Positions 36,646 to 46,058 of a stretch of 64,000 nt of DNA are shown here, one piece after another. Source of the stretch: Bacillus sp. MYb209 (GTDB lineage Bacteria; Bacillota; Bacilli; Bacillales; Bacillaceae_G); assembly GCF_002975175.1 (NCBI RefSeq), contig NZ_PCNZ01000001.1, positions 574,063 to 638,062 on the forward strand, given 5' to 3'. Position 1 is the stretch's first letter; the number at the start of each line of letters is the position of its first letter. The translations under genes were made by a program, and so were the position numbers. The notes below the pieces were generated by a model, which saw only the letters and a list, made by a program, of their open reading frames with translations, was not told where the DNA came from and made no database searches.

Positions 36646-38493
36646 CTATTCTTTTATATTCACTCCATACTCTTTAAACCAAACATGAATTTGTGCTAAA
36701 TGAGCTAAAAGTTGCGGCCCAGTCATTAATTGCCCAAACCAAGGTTTTTGAAATGCACTGCCGCCAGACTCGATCAATCCGCCCAATTGCTCTTTATCGA
36801 ACAATTCATGCAAAATGGAGCCTTTATCCGTTAATAAATCTTGGAGCCATACTGTGACTGCTTTCGTATAGTGCGGATTATGCGTTTTCGGATACGGGCT
36901 TTTCTTTCTATACAATATATCATTTGGAAGTAAACCTTCTAACGCTTTACGCAATAGACCTTTTTCGCGGTTTTTATACATTTTCATTTCCCAAGGAATA
37001 TTCCACGCATATTCGACAAGTCGGTGGTCCGCAAATGGAACGCGCACTTCTAAGCTTGCCCCCATACTCATACGGTCTTTTCTATCTAATAATGTTGTCA
37101 TAAACCATACCATGTTTAAATAAAATAATTGTCGTCTCTTCGCTTCTAATGGGCTTTCTCCCTCTAAAATAGGGACTTCTTGAATGGATTCTTCATAGCG
37201 GCGCTGTACATATTGTTGTAAATTTAATTTATTTCTCCATTCTTTCTTTAGAAGTTGTTCACGCGCTTCTGTAGAACGCATCCACGGAAATGCACTTGAT
37301 TGTAAATCATCTTCTCTATAAAACCACGGATAACCACCGAATATTTCATCTGCACATTCTCCAGATAAACCGACGACAAAATCTTGTTTTATTTCACGAC
37401 AAAACCATAATAAGGACGAATCAATATCTGCCATACCAGGCAAATCACGAACGAGTACTGCTTCTGTTAAATACTGTGCTAGTTGTTCATTTGAAATGAC
37501 ACAGCGATGGTGGATTGTTTGAAACGTCTCCGTCATTAAGTTAATAAATGGTGCATCTGAATTTGGCTGAAATGCATTCGCTTTAAAGTATTTGTCGTTA
37601 TCTTCATAATCAATAGAATACGTGTGTAATTGCCCTTTTCCTGATCTTTCATACTCTTTTGCAGCTATTGCTGTTATAGCACTTGAATCTACACCGCCTG
37701 ATAAAAAAGTGCATAGTGGTACGTCAGAAACTAATTGTCTCGTAATCGCATCTTGTAATAAAAAACGAGTTTTTTCTACTGTTTCTTCAAATGAATCTTC
37801 ATGTTTTTTACTTTCCACATTCCAATATCTCCATATGCATAAACCGTCTTTTGAGAACGTCATTGCATGACCCGGGCGCAGTTCTTGAATACCAGCATAT
37901 ATACCGTGACCAGGCGTTCTAGATGGTCCGAGGCCGAATATTTCTGACAACCCTTCTAACGTTACTTCCGCCTTCACATCTGGATGCGCTAGTATCGCTT
38001 TTAACTCTGAACCAAATAATAATCGTCCGCTATCATATTTATAAAATAGTGGCTTCACACCTAATCGATCTCTGGCAATAAAGACTCGTTCATTTTTCTC
38101 ATCCCATACTGCAAACGCATATATACCGTTTAAATGATCGACACATTCTTCTTTCCATTCAATATAAGAGGCCAATAGTACTTCTGTATCAGAATGTCCT
38201 TTAAATGTATATCCTCTTCTTAATAACTCTTTGCGAATATCTTCTGTATTGTAGAGCTCTCCGTTATAGCAAATCGCATAACTAGTTTCATCTTTCAAAC
38301 AAGTCATGGGTTGTTTACCACCTTCAGGATCTACAACGATTAACCGTTTATGCCCAAATGCAACGTTCCCTTTAATCCAAACTTTATTATCATCTGGACC
38401 GCGTTTCGCTAGCGTTTCCGCCATCTTCGTCACGATGTCCCTTTCCCCTTCTAATGAGCGCTTATAATCCACCCATCCTGTAATCCCGCACAT
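36646..38493 (-). CDS. asnO: Asparagine synthetase (glutamine-hydrolysing), AsnO-like
   Basis: 615 residues. It makes asparagine from aspartate, ATP and glutamine. The class II glutaminase domain begins with the nucleophile Cys2 (MCGITGWVDY), and the synthetase domain contains the PP-loop SGGVDSSA. Length and the neighbouring yisN- and yisL-like genes point to the sporulation-linked paralogue AsnO (614 residues in B. subtilis). The start is ATG 38493, 9 bases after GGAAGG; the ORF extends upstream but would put residues before the obligatory Cys2. Confidence 0.9.
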   Translation of the reverse strand: MCGITGWVDYKRSLEGERDIVTKMAETLAKRGPDDNKVWIKGNVAFGHKRLIVVDPEGGKQPMTCLKDETSYAICYNGELYNTEDIRKELLRRGYTFKGHSDTEVLLASYIEWKEECVDHLNGIYAFAVWDEKNERVFIARDRLGVKPLFYKYDSGRLLFGSELKAILAHPDVKAEVTLEGLSEIFGLGPSRTPGHGIYAGIQELRPGHAMTFSKDGLCIWRYWNVESKKHEDSFEETVEKTRFLLQDAITRQLVSDVPLCTFLSGGVDSSAITAIAAKEYERSGKGQLHTYSIDYEDNDKYFKANAFQPNSDAPFINLMTETFQTIHHRCVISNEQLAQYLTEAVLVRDLPGMADIDSSLLWFCREIKQDFVVGLSGECADEIFGGYPWFYREDDLQSSAFPWMRSTEAREQLLKKEWRNKLNLQQYVQRRYEESIQEVPILEGESPLEAKRRQLFYLNMVWFMTTLLDRKDRMSMGASLEVRVPFADHRLVEYAWNIPWEMKMYKNREKGLLRKALEGLLPNDILYRKKSPYPKTHNPHYTKAVTVWLQDLLTDKGSILHELFDKEQLGGLIESGGSAFQKPWFGQLMTGPQLLAHLAQIHVWFKEYGVNIKE

Positions 38494-38735
38494 AAAAATC
38501 ATCCTTCCTAATCTAATATCTGTTTCTGAACGTGCAGTAATCCCCACCCTATGAGTGCGGATACATAAAAACAACAAACTTGACGATAACTAACTATCCA
38601 TATATGGAATAGCAGTTTCACAGTGTAAAGCGTGTTTTATTGTATGCCCATCTATCTTTAGGTGTGTCTAGTTATAAAGAACGTACGAACTGTCCATAAC
38701 AAGAATAACTACTTCTATAAAAGGAGAAATGAACT

Positions 38736-39290
38736 ATGGTACAACGCAAACATATTTTGTATAACCAACCGCGTGCTCATTCAATCGGTAATGTGGAATA
38801 TATAAACAACGAGTGGATATTCTTTGATGATGAAAATGATGAGGCTTTTCTATTAGAAGATATTGCCGAAGATGGTTTTGAAATTTTATATAACAACAAT
38901 TGGCTACCAGCTCGTTTTTATGAACAAAACATATTGCAAATTGCAAATGAACAACATTCTCTCCAAAACGGGGAAATGATACGAATTCGAAAAAAATTAC
39001 TTCTTAGCTATAATGAATGGCTTGAGGAGTTACCTGACTCTGTCTTTACATTATTAACCGAATCATTGCAATCACTTCATTACTCTTTATACGATTGCAT
39101 GTATTGTCATAATTATTTATCATTCTTACCGAAAGATGAAGCAGGCGAAGGAGTAAATATTCTTTTGTTCGATAACGAAGAAATGATTTGTACATTGCAG
39201 CATCATTTCGTACGCCACTCTTCCTCTAATAAAAATATTTTGCGATTTACGAAAGTAAACGGAGAAGAGCTGCATCTCGATGCGACATAA
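38736..39290 (+). CDS. YisN-like protein (DUF2777), unknown
   Basis: 184 residues, soluble, acidic, two-part look: an N-terminal beta-rich half (IGNVEYINNEWIFFDDEND) and a C-terminal part with a CMYCHN motif. Family guess DUF2777 from sequence and from sitting between asnO- and yisL-like genes. The stop codon TAA at 39288-39290 lies inside the ATAAA flank of a bcr1 element, so the insertion abuts the gene end. The ATG follows AAAGGAG by 9 bases. Confidence 0.65.
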   Translation: MVQRKHILYNQPRAHSIGNVEYINNEWIFFDDENDEAFLLEDIAEDGFEILYNNNWLPARFYEQNILQIANEQHSLQNGEMIRIRKKLLLSYNEWLEELPDSVFTLLTESLQSLHYSLYDCMYCHNYLSFLPKDEAGEGVNILLFDNEEMICTLQHHFVRHSSSNKNILRFTKVNGEELHLDAT

Positions 39291-39443
39291 AGTGAAACTT
39301 TAATCAGCGGGGGTTTTGTTCATCCCCACTGATTATTAGCCCTCACCAATCGGGCGTTTACGGGCAGCAGGCCCCCACCTAACTTCTTTGCTCCAGCCGA
39401 ATTTTGAGGTGGGAGTTTTACTGCCCACAAATAGCGGGATAAA
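39287..39443. repeat. Complete bcr1-type repeat element
   Basis: A 147-bp body (39292-39438) flanked by direct repeats ATAAA at 39287-39291 and 39439-39443; ATAAA is the complement of the TTTAT flank reported for bcr1, and the total of 157 bp fits its size. It can fold: AATCAGCGGGG with CCCCACTGATT, and an outer CGGGCAG with CTGCCC plus CCCACCT with AGGTGGG. A shortened relative lies near 0.82 kb. It encodes nothing visible and depends on a transposase elsewhere, if mobile at all. Confidence 0.82.
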
Positions 39444-39449
39444 ATAAAA

Positions 39450-39492
39450 AAACCACCTTATCTCTCAAATATTTGAGACTATAAGGTGGTTT
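39450..39492 (-). terminator. Terminator after yisL
   Basis: AAACCACCTTAT / ATAAGGTGGTTT outer stem with an inner TCTCAAATATTTGAGA palindrome, just past the yisL stop codon. It also separates the bcr1 element from yisL. Confidence 0.8.
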
Positions 39493-39501
39493 TATTTTCA
39501 A

Positions 39502-39897
<396 letters not shown>

Positions 39898-40016
39898 TCA
39901 CTCTATATGATAACATGTTCATTTATTTTCAGGAAATGTTTCGCTTTTTTATATTTAAATGCTATAATATTTAGAGTATTTACAAACTTCTTGTAATAAC
40001 AAAAGGGGGAACAATC

Positions 40017-41207
40017 ATGATTCAAACTAAGGATATTATCGAACTTACAGACACATACGGGGCAAATAACTACCATCCACTTCCAATCGTTATTTCTAAA
40101 GCAGAAGGCGTTTGGGTAGAAGATCCTGAAGGAAACCGCTATATGGACTTACTAAGTGCATATTCTGCAGTAAACCAAGGTCATCGTCATCCAAAAATCA
40201 TTAACGCTTTAATTGACCAAGCTAATCGAGTTACGTTAACTTCTCGTGCTTTCCATAGTGATCAATTAGGTCCTTGGTACGAAAAAGTTGCGAAACTAAC
40301 AAATAAAAATATGGTACTTCCTATGAATACAGGTGCAGAGGCTGTTGAAACTGCAATTAAAACAGCTCGTCGCTGGGCTTACGATGTGAAAAAGGTAGAG
40401 GCAAACCGTGCAGAAATCATCGTTTGTGAAGATAACTTCCACGGACGTACAATGGGTGCTGTTTCTATGTCATCAAACGAAGAGTACAAGCGCGGCTTCG
40501 GTCCAATGCTTCCTGGCATTATTGTAATTCCTTACGGTGATTTAGAAGCGTTAAAAGCTGCGATTACACCAAATACAGCTGCATTCATTTTAGAGCCAAT
40601 CCAAGGTGAAGCAGGAATTAACATTCCACCAGCTGGTTTCTTACAAGAAGCTTTTGAAGTATGTAAAAAAGAAAACGTTTTATTCGTAGCAGATGAAATC
40701 CAAACAGGCTTAGGCCGTACTGGTAAAGTATTTGCTTGCGACTGGGACAATGTAACTCCTGACATGTACATACTTGGTAAAGCACTTGGCGGCGGCGTAT
40801 TCCCAATCTCTTGTGTTGCAGCAAACCGCGACATTTTAGGCGTATTCGAGCCAGGTTCTCACGGTTCTACATTCGGTGGTAACCCACTTGCATGTGCTGT
40901 TTCTATCGCAGCTCTTGAAGTATTAGAAGAAGAAAAATTAACAGAGCGTTCTCTTCAATTAGGAGAAAAACTAGTTGGACAATTAAAAGAAATTGATAAC
41001 CCAATGATTACTGACATTCGCGGTAAAGGTTTATTCATCGGCATCGAATTAAACGAGCCAGCTCGTCCTTACTGTGAACAACTAAAAGCAGCTGGGCTAT
41101 TATGTAAAGAAACACACGAAAACGTAATTCGCATTGCACCACCTCTAGTAATCTCTGAAGAAGATTTAGAGTGGGCATTCCAAAAAATTAAAGCTGTACT
41201 ATCTTAA
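40017..41207 (+). CDS. rocD: Ornithine aminotransferase RocD
   Basis: 396 residues. PLP enzyme that converts ornithine and 2-oxoglutarate to glutamate semialdehyde and glutamate in arginine breakdown. The cofactor lysine is in [12 protein letters not shown], the PLP Asp in [13 protein letters not shown], and EPIQGEAGI is conserved. ATG 40017 follows AAAAGGGGGAACAATC. It is a single gene with its own terminator, separate from other roc genes; no RocR/AhrC site was identified. Confidence 0.95.
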   Translation: MIQTKDIIELTDTYGANNYHPLPIVISKAEGVWVEDPEGNRYMDLLSAYSAVNQGHRHPKIINALIDQANRVTLTSRAFHSDQLGPWYEKVAKLTNKNMVLPMNTGAEAVETAIKTARRWAYDVKKVEANRAEIIVCEDNFHGRTMGAVSMSSNEEYKRGFGPMLPGIIVIPYGDLEALKAAITPNTAAFILEPIQGEAGINIPPAGFLQEAFEVCKKENVLFVADEIQTGLGRTGKVFACDWDNVTPDMYILGKALGGGVFPISCVAANRDILGVFEPGSHGSTFGGNPLACAVSIAALEVLEEEKLTERSLQLGEKLVGQLKEIDNPMITDIRGKGLFIGIELNEPARPYCEQLKAAGLLCKETHENVIRIAPPLVISEEDLEWAFQKIKAVLS

Positions 41208-41214
41208 TCATAGT

Positions 41215-41243
41215 GAGGTTGTCCTAAAATATAGGACAACCTC
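41215..41243 (+). terminator. Terminator after rocD
   Basis: A 12-bp stem GAGGTTGTCCTA / TAGGACAACCTC with a 5-base loop, then a T-rich tail. Confidence 0.85.
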
Positions 41244-41313
41244 TTTCTTTTTTTAGTAGTTTACCGTAAAATAAAATTGAATATTCTGTTTTTTGTGAAA
41301 GGAGGGTAACTGT

Positions 41314-41598
41314 ATGCTGTTGAAATACGGTAAACACATTAACTATTTAGCTACAATTTTTATTTCTATTGCATTCATCGGCTTCATATTATCTACAACT
41401 TTACTCAGTCATTATTCAACTCCTAATACATTCACACTACTTAAAACATCATTTTGGACTGCTGTTTTCCTTACAATTATCGGTTTTGGCCGTAAGAGAA
41501 GCTCACTTGCAGTTATGCTAATTGGAATTTGCACTTTAGCATTAATCGGATTGTATATTTTCGCCATTATAGATTACTCCGTTAATCCACGCCCATAG
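41314..41598 (+). CDS. Small three-helix membrane protein, unknown
   Basis: 94 residues; hydrophobic helices at about 10-31, 45-58 and 64-88, with a basic KHINY start and GRKRSS loop. The ATG follows AAAGGAGGGTAACTGT, a very good ribosome site, and a terminator follows. Family not recognised. Confidence 0.65.
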   Translation: MLLKYGKHINYLATIFISIAFIGFILSTTLLSHYSTPNTFTLLKTSFWTAVFLTIIGFGRKRSSLAVMLIGICTLALIGLYIFAIIDYSVNPRP

Positions 41599-41631
41599 AA
41601 AAGAGCTATCTTTTCACAAGATAGCTCTTTT
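41599..41631. terminator. Bidirectional terminator before yisK end
   Basis: A 14-bp stem AAAAGAGCTATCTT / AAGATAGCTCTTTT with a 5-base loop between convergent genes. Confidence 0.88.
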
Positions 41632-41632
41632 T

Positions 41633-42532
41633 TCATTTCACTATATTTCTTAGCGTACCAATTCCCTCTACTGTAACAACAACTTCATCACCAGCATGCA
41701 AAAACTTCGGTGGTGTAAAACCTTTACCAACACCAGCTGGTGTCCCTGTTGCAATGATATCTCCTGGTTCTAATGTCATGCCTTTACTTATAGTTGAAAT
41801 AATTTCTTCTACTGAAAAAATCATTTCTCTCGTATTTGAAGTTTGCCTTACTTCTCCATTTACCACTGTTTCAATGTGTAATGCATTCGGCGTTCTAACC
41901 ATCGATTTATGAATTAAATACGGTCCCATCGGACAAAATGTATCGAAACTTTTCCCTAGGAAAAATTGTTTATGTTTCCTTTGAATATCCCGAGCAGTTA
42001 CATCATTTATAACTGTATATCCAAAAACATGATCAAGAGCTTTTTCTATTTTTATTTGTTTCCCTCGCTTACCAATAACGATTGCTAGTTCACCTTCGTA
42101 ATCAAGTTCATTCGTTGCGTGAGGGTGACCATTAATTTGCTCATCAATTCCGATCACTGTTGTTGGCGCCTTTGTAAAAATCATTATATTTTCAGGGATA
42201 GACTCTACTCCGCCCATTTCTAACGCATGCTCACGATAGTTTTTTCCCACACAAAGAATATTTTTTCTCGGCCTCGGAATCGGTGCTAATATTTTCACTT
42301 CTGTTAATGGATAATATGCCGTTTCCCCGTTTTCCTTCGCCCAATTTACAATATCACACACTTTCGCGAGGCATTCACTTCCTCTTTCAATACACTCTAA
42401 CATTGTAATTGGGATTGTAACCTTTTCACCTTTTTGTCTTTGCGCTTCTCTTAAATGTAGTACCTTTTCTTCCTCTTCATCAACAATACCAACAAATACC
42501 TTCTCTTCTTTCTTCGCCGTTACAAAACGCAA
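41633..42532 (-). CDS. yisK: YisK, fumarylacetoacetate hydrolase superfamily (oxaloacetate decarboxylase-like)
   Basis: 299 residues from TTG 42532. The FAH-fold metal site is intact: Glu146 and Glu148 in DYEGELAIVIG and Asp177 in VINDVTARD. B. subtilis YisK has oxaloacetate decarboxylase activity and interacts with the cell-shape protein Mbl. The start is uncertain: TTG gives a start like YisK (MRFVTAKKEE) and better spacing from GGAGAG; an upstream GTG at 42541 sits next to that site. Neighbours yisL and yisI/gerP fit B. subtilis order. Confidence 0.85.
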   Translation of the reverse strand: MRFVTAKKEEKVFVGIVDEEEEKVLHLREAQRQKGEKVTIPITMLECIERGSECLAKVCDIVNWAKENGETAYYPLTEVKILAPIPRPRKNILCVGKNYREHALEMGGVESIPENIMIFTKAPTTVIGIDEQINGHPHATNELDYEGELAIVIGKRGKQIKIEKALDHVFGYTVINDVTARDIQRKHKQFFLGKSFDTFCPMGPYLIHKSMVRTPNALHIETVVNGEVRQTSNTREMIFSVEEIISTISKGMTLEPGDIIATGTPAGVGKGFTPPKFLHAGDEVVVTVEGIGTLRNIVK

Positions 42533-42778
42533 TATTTCCACTCTCCATCCTAAAACTCATACCCTTTAATTGTATTCGCATCCTTCAGAAAAAAACCTTC
42601 TCCCGCACGCTAATTTTTACAATATTCCTCCCTCCTTATATTCGTTCCTCATTCGTTATTTGACATAAAATGTAGAAATTATACTTTTTTTAGCGAAGAT
42701 GTTTCTTTTTTATGGAATTTTTGTATAATATGTACTACATATATACATAAAATTTATTGAGAGATGGAGCCGATTTCA

Positions 42779-42958
42779 ATGTTTGAGCAAGCTATCGAAA
42801 AAAAACGCGAAAAAATGATCTATTTTGCTGAACGCTACGGAATGACTTCTCAAAAAACAGTGGATTGTAGCCAGGAATTGGACAGGCTCTTAAATGTTGT
42901 TTGGCCTATACACTCAGATTGCACACACACTCAAATGTTCGAAACACATACGCAATAA
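42779..42958 (+). CDS. yisI: Spo0E-like aspartyl-phosphate phosphatase (YisI-like)
   Basis: 59 residues. The family core SQELDRLLN follows a short helix-turn-helix hairpin (FEQAIEKKREKMIYFAERYG). Such proteins dephosphorylate Spo0A~P and delay sporulation. Its place directly before gerPA matches yisI of B. subtilis. The start is ATG 42779, 9 bases after GGAG; an upstream in-frame ATG at 42764 has no ribosome site. The terminator overlaps the stop codon. Confidence 0.82.
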   Translation: MFEQAIEKKREKMIYFAERYGMTSQKTVDCSQELDRLLNVVWPIHSDCTHTQMFETHTQ

Positions 42959-42969
42959 CGTATGTGTTT
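42942..42969 (+). terminator. Terminator overlapping the end of the Spo0E-like gene
   Basis: An 11-bp stem AAACACATACG / CGTATGTGTTT; the left arm lies within the last codons and the loop contains the stop codon. Confidence 0.8.
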
Positions 42970-42986
42970 CTTTTATTTCAAAAAAA

Positions 42987-43017
42987 TACACATTTTATTG
43001 AAAACGCCCATACAATA
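42987..43017 (+). promoter_or_regulatory. Sigma-K-type promoter of the gerP operon
   Basis: -35-like ACAC at 42988-42991, 17-base spacer, -10 CATACAATA at 43009-43017 fitting the sigma-K pattern CATANNNTA. It precedes gerPA, whose operon is known to be expressed in the mother cell late in sporulation. Confidence 0.7.
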
Positions 43018-43054
43018 GTAGAAAAGAAAATTTTAAAAACGAAAGGTGTTTTGT

Positions 43055-43276
43055 ATGCCAGCTATGGTCGGACATATTCGTATCGTTAATATTGGATCGA
43101 GTGGTATTTTTCATATTGGAGATGTATTTGCGATTAGGCCTATTAGTTATTCACGCGCTTTTGCCGGAGCCGGTTCATTTAATGTTGGGGATAACATCTC
43201 TGTCTACAATTATCAAAGCTCAACGACTGTCAATGATTCAGATGTAATTGATCAAGCAATAATCGGTTCGAACTAA
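43055..43276 (+). CDS. gerPA: Spore germination protein GerPA
   Basis: 73 residues. GerP proteins sit in the spore coat and are needed for nutrients to pass to the inner germinant receptors. It has the GerPA/GerPF family pattern: GHIRIVNIGSSGIFHIGD start and DSDVIDQAIIG end. The start is ATG 43055, after AAAGGTG; a GTG at 43046 would overlap the ribosome site. First gene of gerPABCDEF. Confidence 0.93.
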   Translation: MPAMVGHIRIVNIGSSGIFHIGDVFAIRPISYSRAFAGAGSFNVGDNISVYNYQSSTTVNDSDVIDQAIIGSN

Positions 43277-43290
43277 AGGAGGCGATTGCA

Positions 43291-43497
43291 TTGAATTTTT
43301 ATGTGAACCAAAGTATCATCATTAACAGCATTAAAATCGATAGCATTACGACCTCTTCCGTTTTTCAAATTGGAACTGCAGGTAGTATTAAGGCTCTTTC
43401 TAAATTCTCAAATTCTGGCGGATTTACAGAACCTCTTCGCCCTTTACATGCGAAAGGACAAATTATTTCTATTAAACCTTCAACTAGTTCTTCTTAG
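43291..43497 (+). CDS. gerPB: Spore germination protein GerPB
   Basis: 68 residues, starts at TTG 43291, 8 bases after GGAGG. Sequence MNFYVNQSIIINSIKIDSIT with the SSVFQIGTAG repeat-like motif shared by the short GerP proteins. Second gene of the coat permeability operon, 14 bases after gerPA. Confidence 0.92.
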   Translation: MNFYVNQSIIINSIKIDSITTSSVFQIGTAGSIKALSKFSNSGGFTEPLRPLHAKGQIISIKPSTSSS

Positions 43498-43561
43498 ACC
43501 ATCCTTATCATAAATATATAGCATTAATGTACCCTCCCTATTGAAAAGGAGGTTTCACAAA

Positions 43562-44176
43562 ATGAATCAAGATATATACACTTACCTACACCAACTTCAG
43601 CAAGCTCTCCAAATACAGCAGCAAACTATTCTAAATCTTGAAGAACAAGTTCGCCTACTACAAGAAGAGCTTAATGAGTTAAAAAGTCGTCCCTCCTCTT
43701 CTATAGGAAAAGTGGAATATAAATTCGATCAATTAAAAGTAGAAAATTTAAATGGCACTTTAAATATTGGCTTGAATCCATTTTCATCAAAGGGGCAGCA
43801 AATTGAAGATTTTCAAGTGGATACAGAAACATTAAAAGTAAATCCTGAAACAGAAACAAATCCAGACTTTTATCAAGGTATCCTTCAAGAAATGCATCGC
43901 TATTTAGATGAAGAAGCATATAGTCGAATTCTTCATTTTGAACAAGAAGAGAGGACGCCGCTTGATGAGATGTATCGACAAATGATGGTGGATGACATAA
44001 AAAAACAGATGGAACATAGACTTCCGTATTATTTATCACAAGTTCAATCGTATGAGGGTATTTCCACAGATCCCGATTATTTACGAGACGTCATTATTCA
44101 AGCAATGAAACAAGACATTGACAAAGCCTTTCTTTCCTTTATTCAACACATACCAGGCAATTTCCGAAAGGAGTAA
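43562..44176 (+). CDS. gerPC: Spore germination protein GerPC
   Basis: 204 residues, the only larger GerP protein. An N-terminal coiled coil (about 8-48, LQQALQIQQQTILNLEEQVR) is followed by a domain with the NLNGTLNIGLNP motif and an acidic helical C-terminal half. The start is ATG 43562 after AAAGGAGGT; an upstream in-frame TTG at 43541 overlaps that site. Thought to act as a structural part of the GerP assembly in the coat. Confidence 0.93.
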   Translation: MNQDIYTYLHQLQQALQIQQQTILNLEEQVRLLQEELNELKSRPSSSIGKVEYKFDQLKVENLNGTLNIGLNPFSSKGQQIEDFQVDTETLKVNPETETNPDFYQGILQEMHRYLDEEAYSRILHFEQEERTPLDEMYRQMMVDDIKKQMEHRLPYYLSQVQSYEGISTDPDYLRDVIIQAMKQDIDKAFLSFIQHIPGNFRKE

Positions 44177-44182
44177 GTATGT

Positions 44183-44377
44183 ATGAATTTAAATGTTGTG
44201 AACCGCGAGTTAAAAGTAGGGCAGATTAAAATGAACGGGGTTTCTTCTTCCGCATTATTTTTAATTGGAGATGCTAACCTTCTCATCCTTTCTTCTATTC
44301 TTGATACGCCATTCGAATCCGTTACAGAGGGGCCATTTGTACCATTAGTAACAGCTGTCCCTACGACTCCAGGTTGA
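44183..44377 (+). CDS. gerPD: Spore germination protein GerPD
   Basis: 64 residues, MNLNVVNRELKVGQIKMNGV start with the SSSALFLIGDAN core common to GerPB/PD/PE. The ribosome site AAAGGAGTAAG is inside the end of gerPC. Its stop TGA overlaps the possible TTG start of the longer gerPE frame. Confidence 0.92.
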   Translation: MNLNVVNRELKVGQIKMNGVSSSALFLIGDANLLILSSILDTPFESVTEGPFVPLVTAVPTTPG

Positions 44378-44391
44378 GGAGACTCAAAATT

Positions 44392-44778
44392 ATGTTACAT
44401 CATGTTTCAGTTGTCCAAAATGTTTCTATTATTTCTTTGGGGATTGCTGCAGTATTTCAAGTTGGTGATGCAAATCAAATGGAATTAAAAAGCAGGGCGC
44501 TTTTGGTTCATCGGGAAATTCCTTGTTATTTAAAAGGAGAAGGTCGCTTAGATGCTTTTGAAATTTTCACAGATGAACACATTACTATTCCAAAGCGAAC
44601 CACAGATGTAAAAGTAAATATTATAAATGAGTGTCCTTTTATTGAAGTAAACAACGTTGAAGTGCGGACACTTTTAAGTTCTGGTTGCTTTCAAATTGGA
44701 AATATTGATTATGCTTTTAATAACTCTCGTATTATGCAAATCCGCCAATTTATTACTGATGAACCTTCCTCTAAATAA
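44392..44778 (+). CDS. gerPE: Spore germination protein GerPE
   Basis: 128 residues with two copies of the short GerP motif: AAVFQVGDAN near the start and SGCFQIGNIDYAF near the end. ATG 44392 follows GAGGAG by 10 bases. Fifth gene of the operon. Confidence 0.92.
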   Translation: MLHHVSVVQNVSIISLGIAAVFQVGDANQMELKSRALLVHREIPCYLKGEGRLDAFEIFTDEHITIPKRTTDVKVNIINECPFIEVNNVEVRTLLSSGCFQIGNIDYAFNNSRIMQIRQFITDEPSSK

Positions 44779-44820
44779 TTCATATAGTAATTAAAAAGCT
44801 TAGTAAAGTAGGTGGATGGT

Positions 44821-45036
44821 ATGCCTTCGGTTGTAGGAAATCTTGTCGTTCAAAACAGTAACGGCTCTTTCAACTTAGGAGATTTTTATAACGTGTCTCC
44901 GAAAGAAAATACGAAAGCTTATAACGGATCTGGGGCTTCCAATGTCGGATTTGTCGTCAACACTTTTAGCGGCGTTAGCGCAACAAATACATTCGATTCG
45001 GACGTTGCAGACCAAGACCAGATTGGAACAGCGTAA
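44821..45036 (+). CDS. gerPF: Spore germination protein GerPF
   Basis: 71 residues, MPSVVGNLVVQNSNGSFNLG start and SDVADQDQIGTA end; paralogous to GerPA, so the operon is bracketed by two related members. ATG 44821 follows AGGTGG. Last gene of the operon. Confidence 0.93.
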   Translation: MPSVVGNLVVQNSNGSFNLGDFYNVSPKENTKAYNGSGASNVGFVVNTFSGVSATNTFDSDVADQDQIGTA

Positions 45037-45040
45037 AAAA

Positions 45041-45077
45041 ACAGCCTTAGCTCTATACAATATAGAGCTAAGGCTGT
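45041..45077. terminator. Hairpin at the end of the gerP operon
   Basis: A perfect 17-bp stem ACAGCCTTAGCTCTATA / TATAGAGCTAAGGCTGT with a 3-base loop. No plus-strand T-run follows, but an A7 run precedes it, so it is also well suited to minus-strand transcripts. Confidence 0.75.
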
Positions 45078-45133
45078 TGCTATAAAAAGAGTTTCAATCC
45101 TTCTTGAATCCACACCCTGATAATAAGCTGTTT

Positions 45134-45841
45134 TTAACATCTTACATATTTACGTTTGAACCCGAGTCTTCCTCTATCAAGTTCTTTATGAATACTTTCG
45201 TAAGCATTTAGAAAACTGCTTTTTTTCTTGTCTCGTTTTAGTTCTACTATGCCTACTTCCTTTGCGGTTTCAACTGCCTTTTCATGTAGCGGCACATATG
45301 AAATCCCCACAGTGTTTAGAAAATTATTCATAGCGGATTTCGTTCGTTCTGGCGAATCGTGAATTGTATTTTTCACAACTTCTAGCATATTGGCAATCTT
45401 ACTTTCGGAAAATTCATTGTCTTTTCGATTCCCTAAAAGCCAGCAGTAGCAACTCCAGCCCGCTGACATTCTTAGTTCGTCACCACTTTCAATCCATTTA
45501 TCAGCAACGCCTTGTGCAAAATCTGATTCTGATAAAGTTACTGCCACCACATAATCGGACAGCATATAAAAGTACGCCCCATCCATCCAACGATTAAAAT
45601 CCGATTCATTCATAGTTTTTGGGTCTGCAATAATGCCTGCAAAGTACATTGCATCGTAGTTACCTGTGGCATACAGCTCTTCAGCTAAACTTTGATTTAT
45701 TTTTATTTTCTTTGCGATTGGTTTCATAGCACCTGTAGCTACGCCAAAAAGTGGATCCTTTGCACCATTAGATATGTATATTTTTTTAGTTCGTTCCTTA
45801 CCGAGAGTTTCCAGCTCTTGCATTACTGTTTCAAAATCCAT
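45134..45841 (-). CDS. DNA alkylation repair protein, AlkD-like HEAT-repeat glycosylase family
   Basis: 235 residues, all-helical. It fits the DNA alkylation repair family (AlkC/AlkD type), which removes bulky alkylated purines using HEAT-like repeats without base flipping: segments such as GAMKPIAKKIKINQSLAEELYATG and MSAGWSCYCWLLGNR are typical. The active residues cannot be settled from sequence by eye. It stands alone between gerP and addA, where B. subtilis has other genes, so it may be an insertion. ATG 45841 follows AAGGAAGGAAGTGCAACACT. Confidence 0.75.
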   Translation of the reverse strand: MDFETVMQELETLGKERTKKIYISNGAKDPLFGVATGAMKPIAKKIKINQSLAEELYATGNYDAMYFAGIIADPKTMNESDFNRWMDGAYFYMLSDYVVAVTLSESDFAQGVADKWIESGDELRMSAGWSCYCWLLGNRKDNEFSESKIANMLEVVKNTIHDSPERTKSAMNNFLNTVGISYVPLHEKAVETAKEVGIVELKRDKKKSSFLNAYESIHKELDRGRLGFKRKYVRC

Positions 45842-46008
45842 AGTGTTGCACTTCCTTCCTTAATATTATAATCAATTCGCTTATATTCTTTATCAAGTTC
45901 TCTACACTTCATAAATCCATCTTTTAAATCGTTTCGTCCATCGATTTACGATTTTCAAAATGAGATTTCGTTATACGCCTTTATCGAGCTGATTAATACC
46001 GATTATAT

Positions 46009-46054
46009 AAACTAATCATTAGTGAAGATACTACTCCCCACTAATGATTAGTTT
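46009..46054. terminator. Hairpin after the HhH gene
   Basis: A perfect 15-bp stem AAACTAATCATTAGT / ACTAATGATTAGTTT around a 16-base loop, 5 bases past the small helix-hairpin-helix gene. Likely end of the addBA transcript. The 45842-46008 gap shows nothing else. Confidence 0.7.
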
Positions 46055-46058
46055 TTCT

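Noticed and set aside
43541-45060. Long frames on the opposite strand of gerPC and gerPF
   Set aside because: Shadows of clear gerP genes, without ribosome sites.
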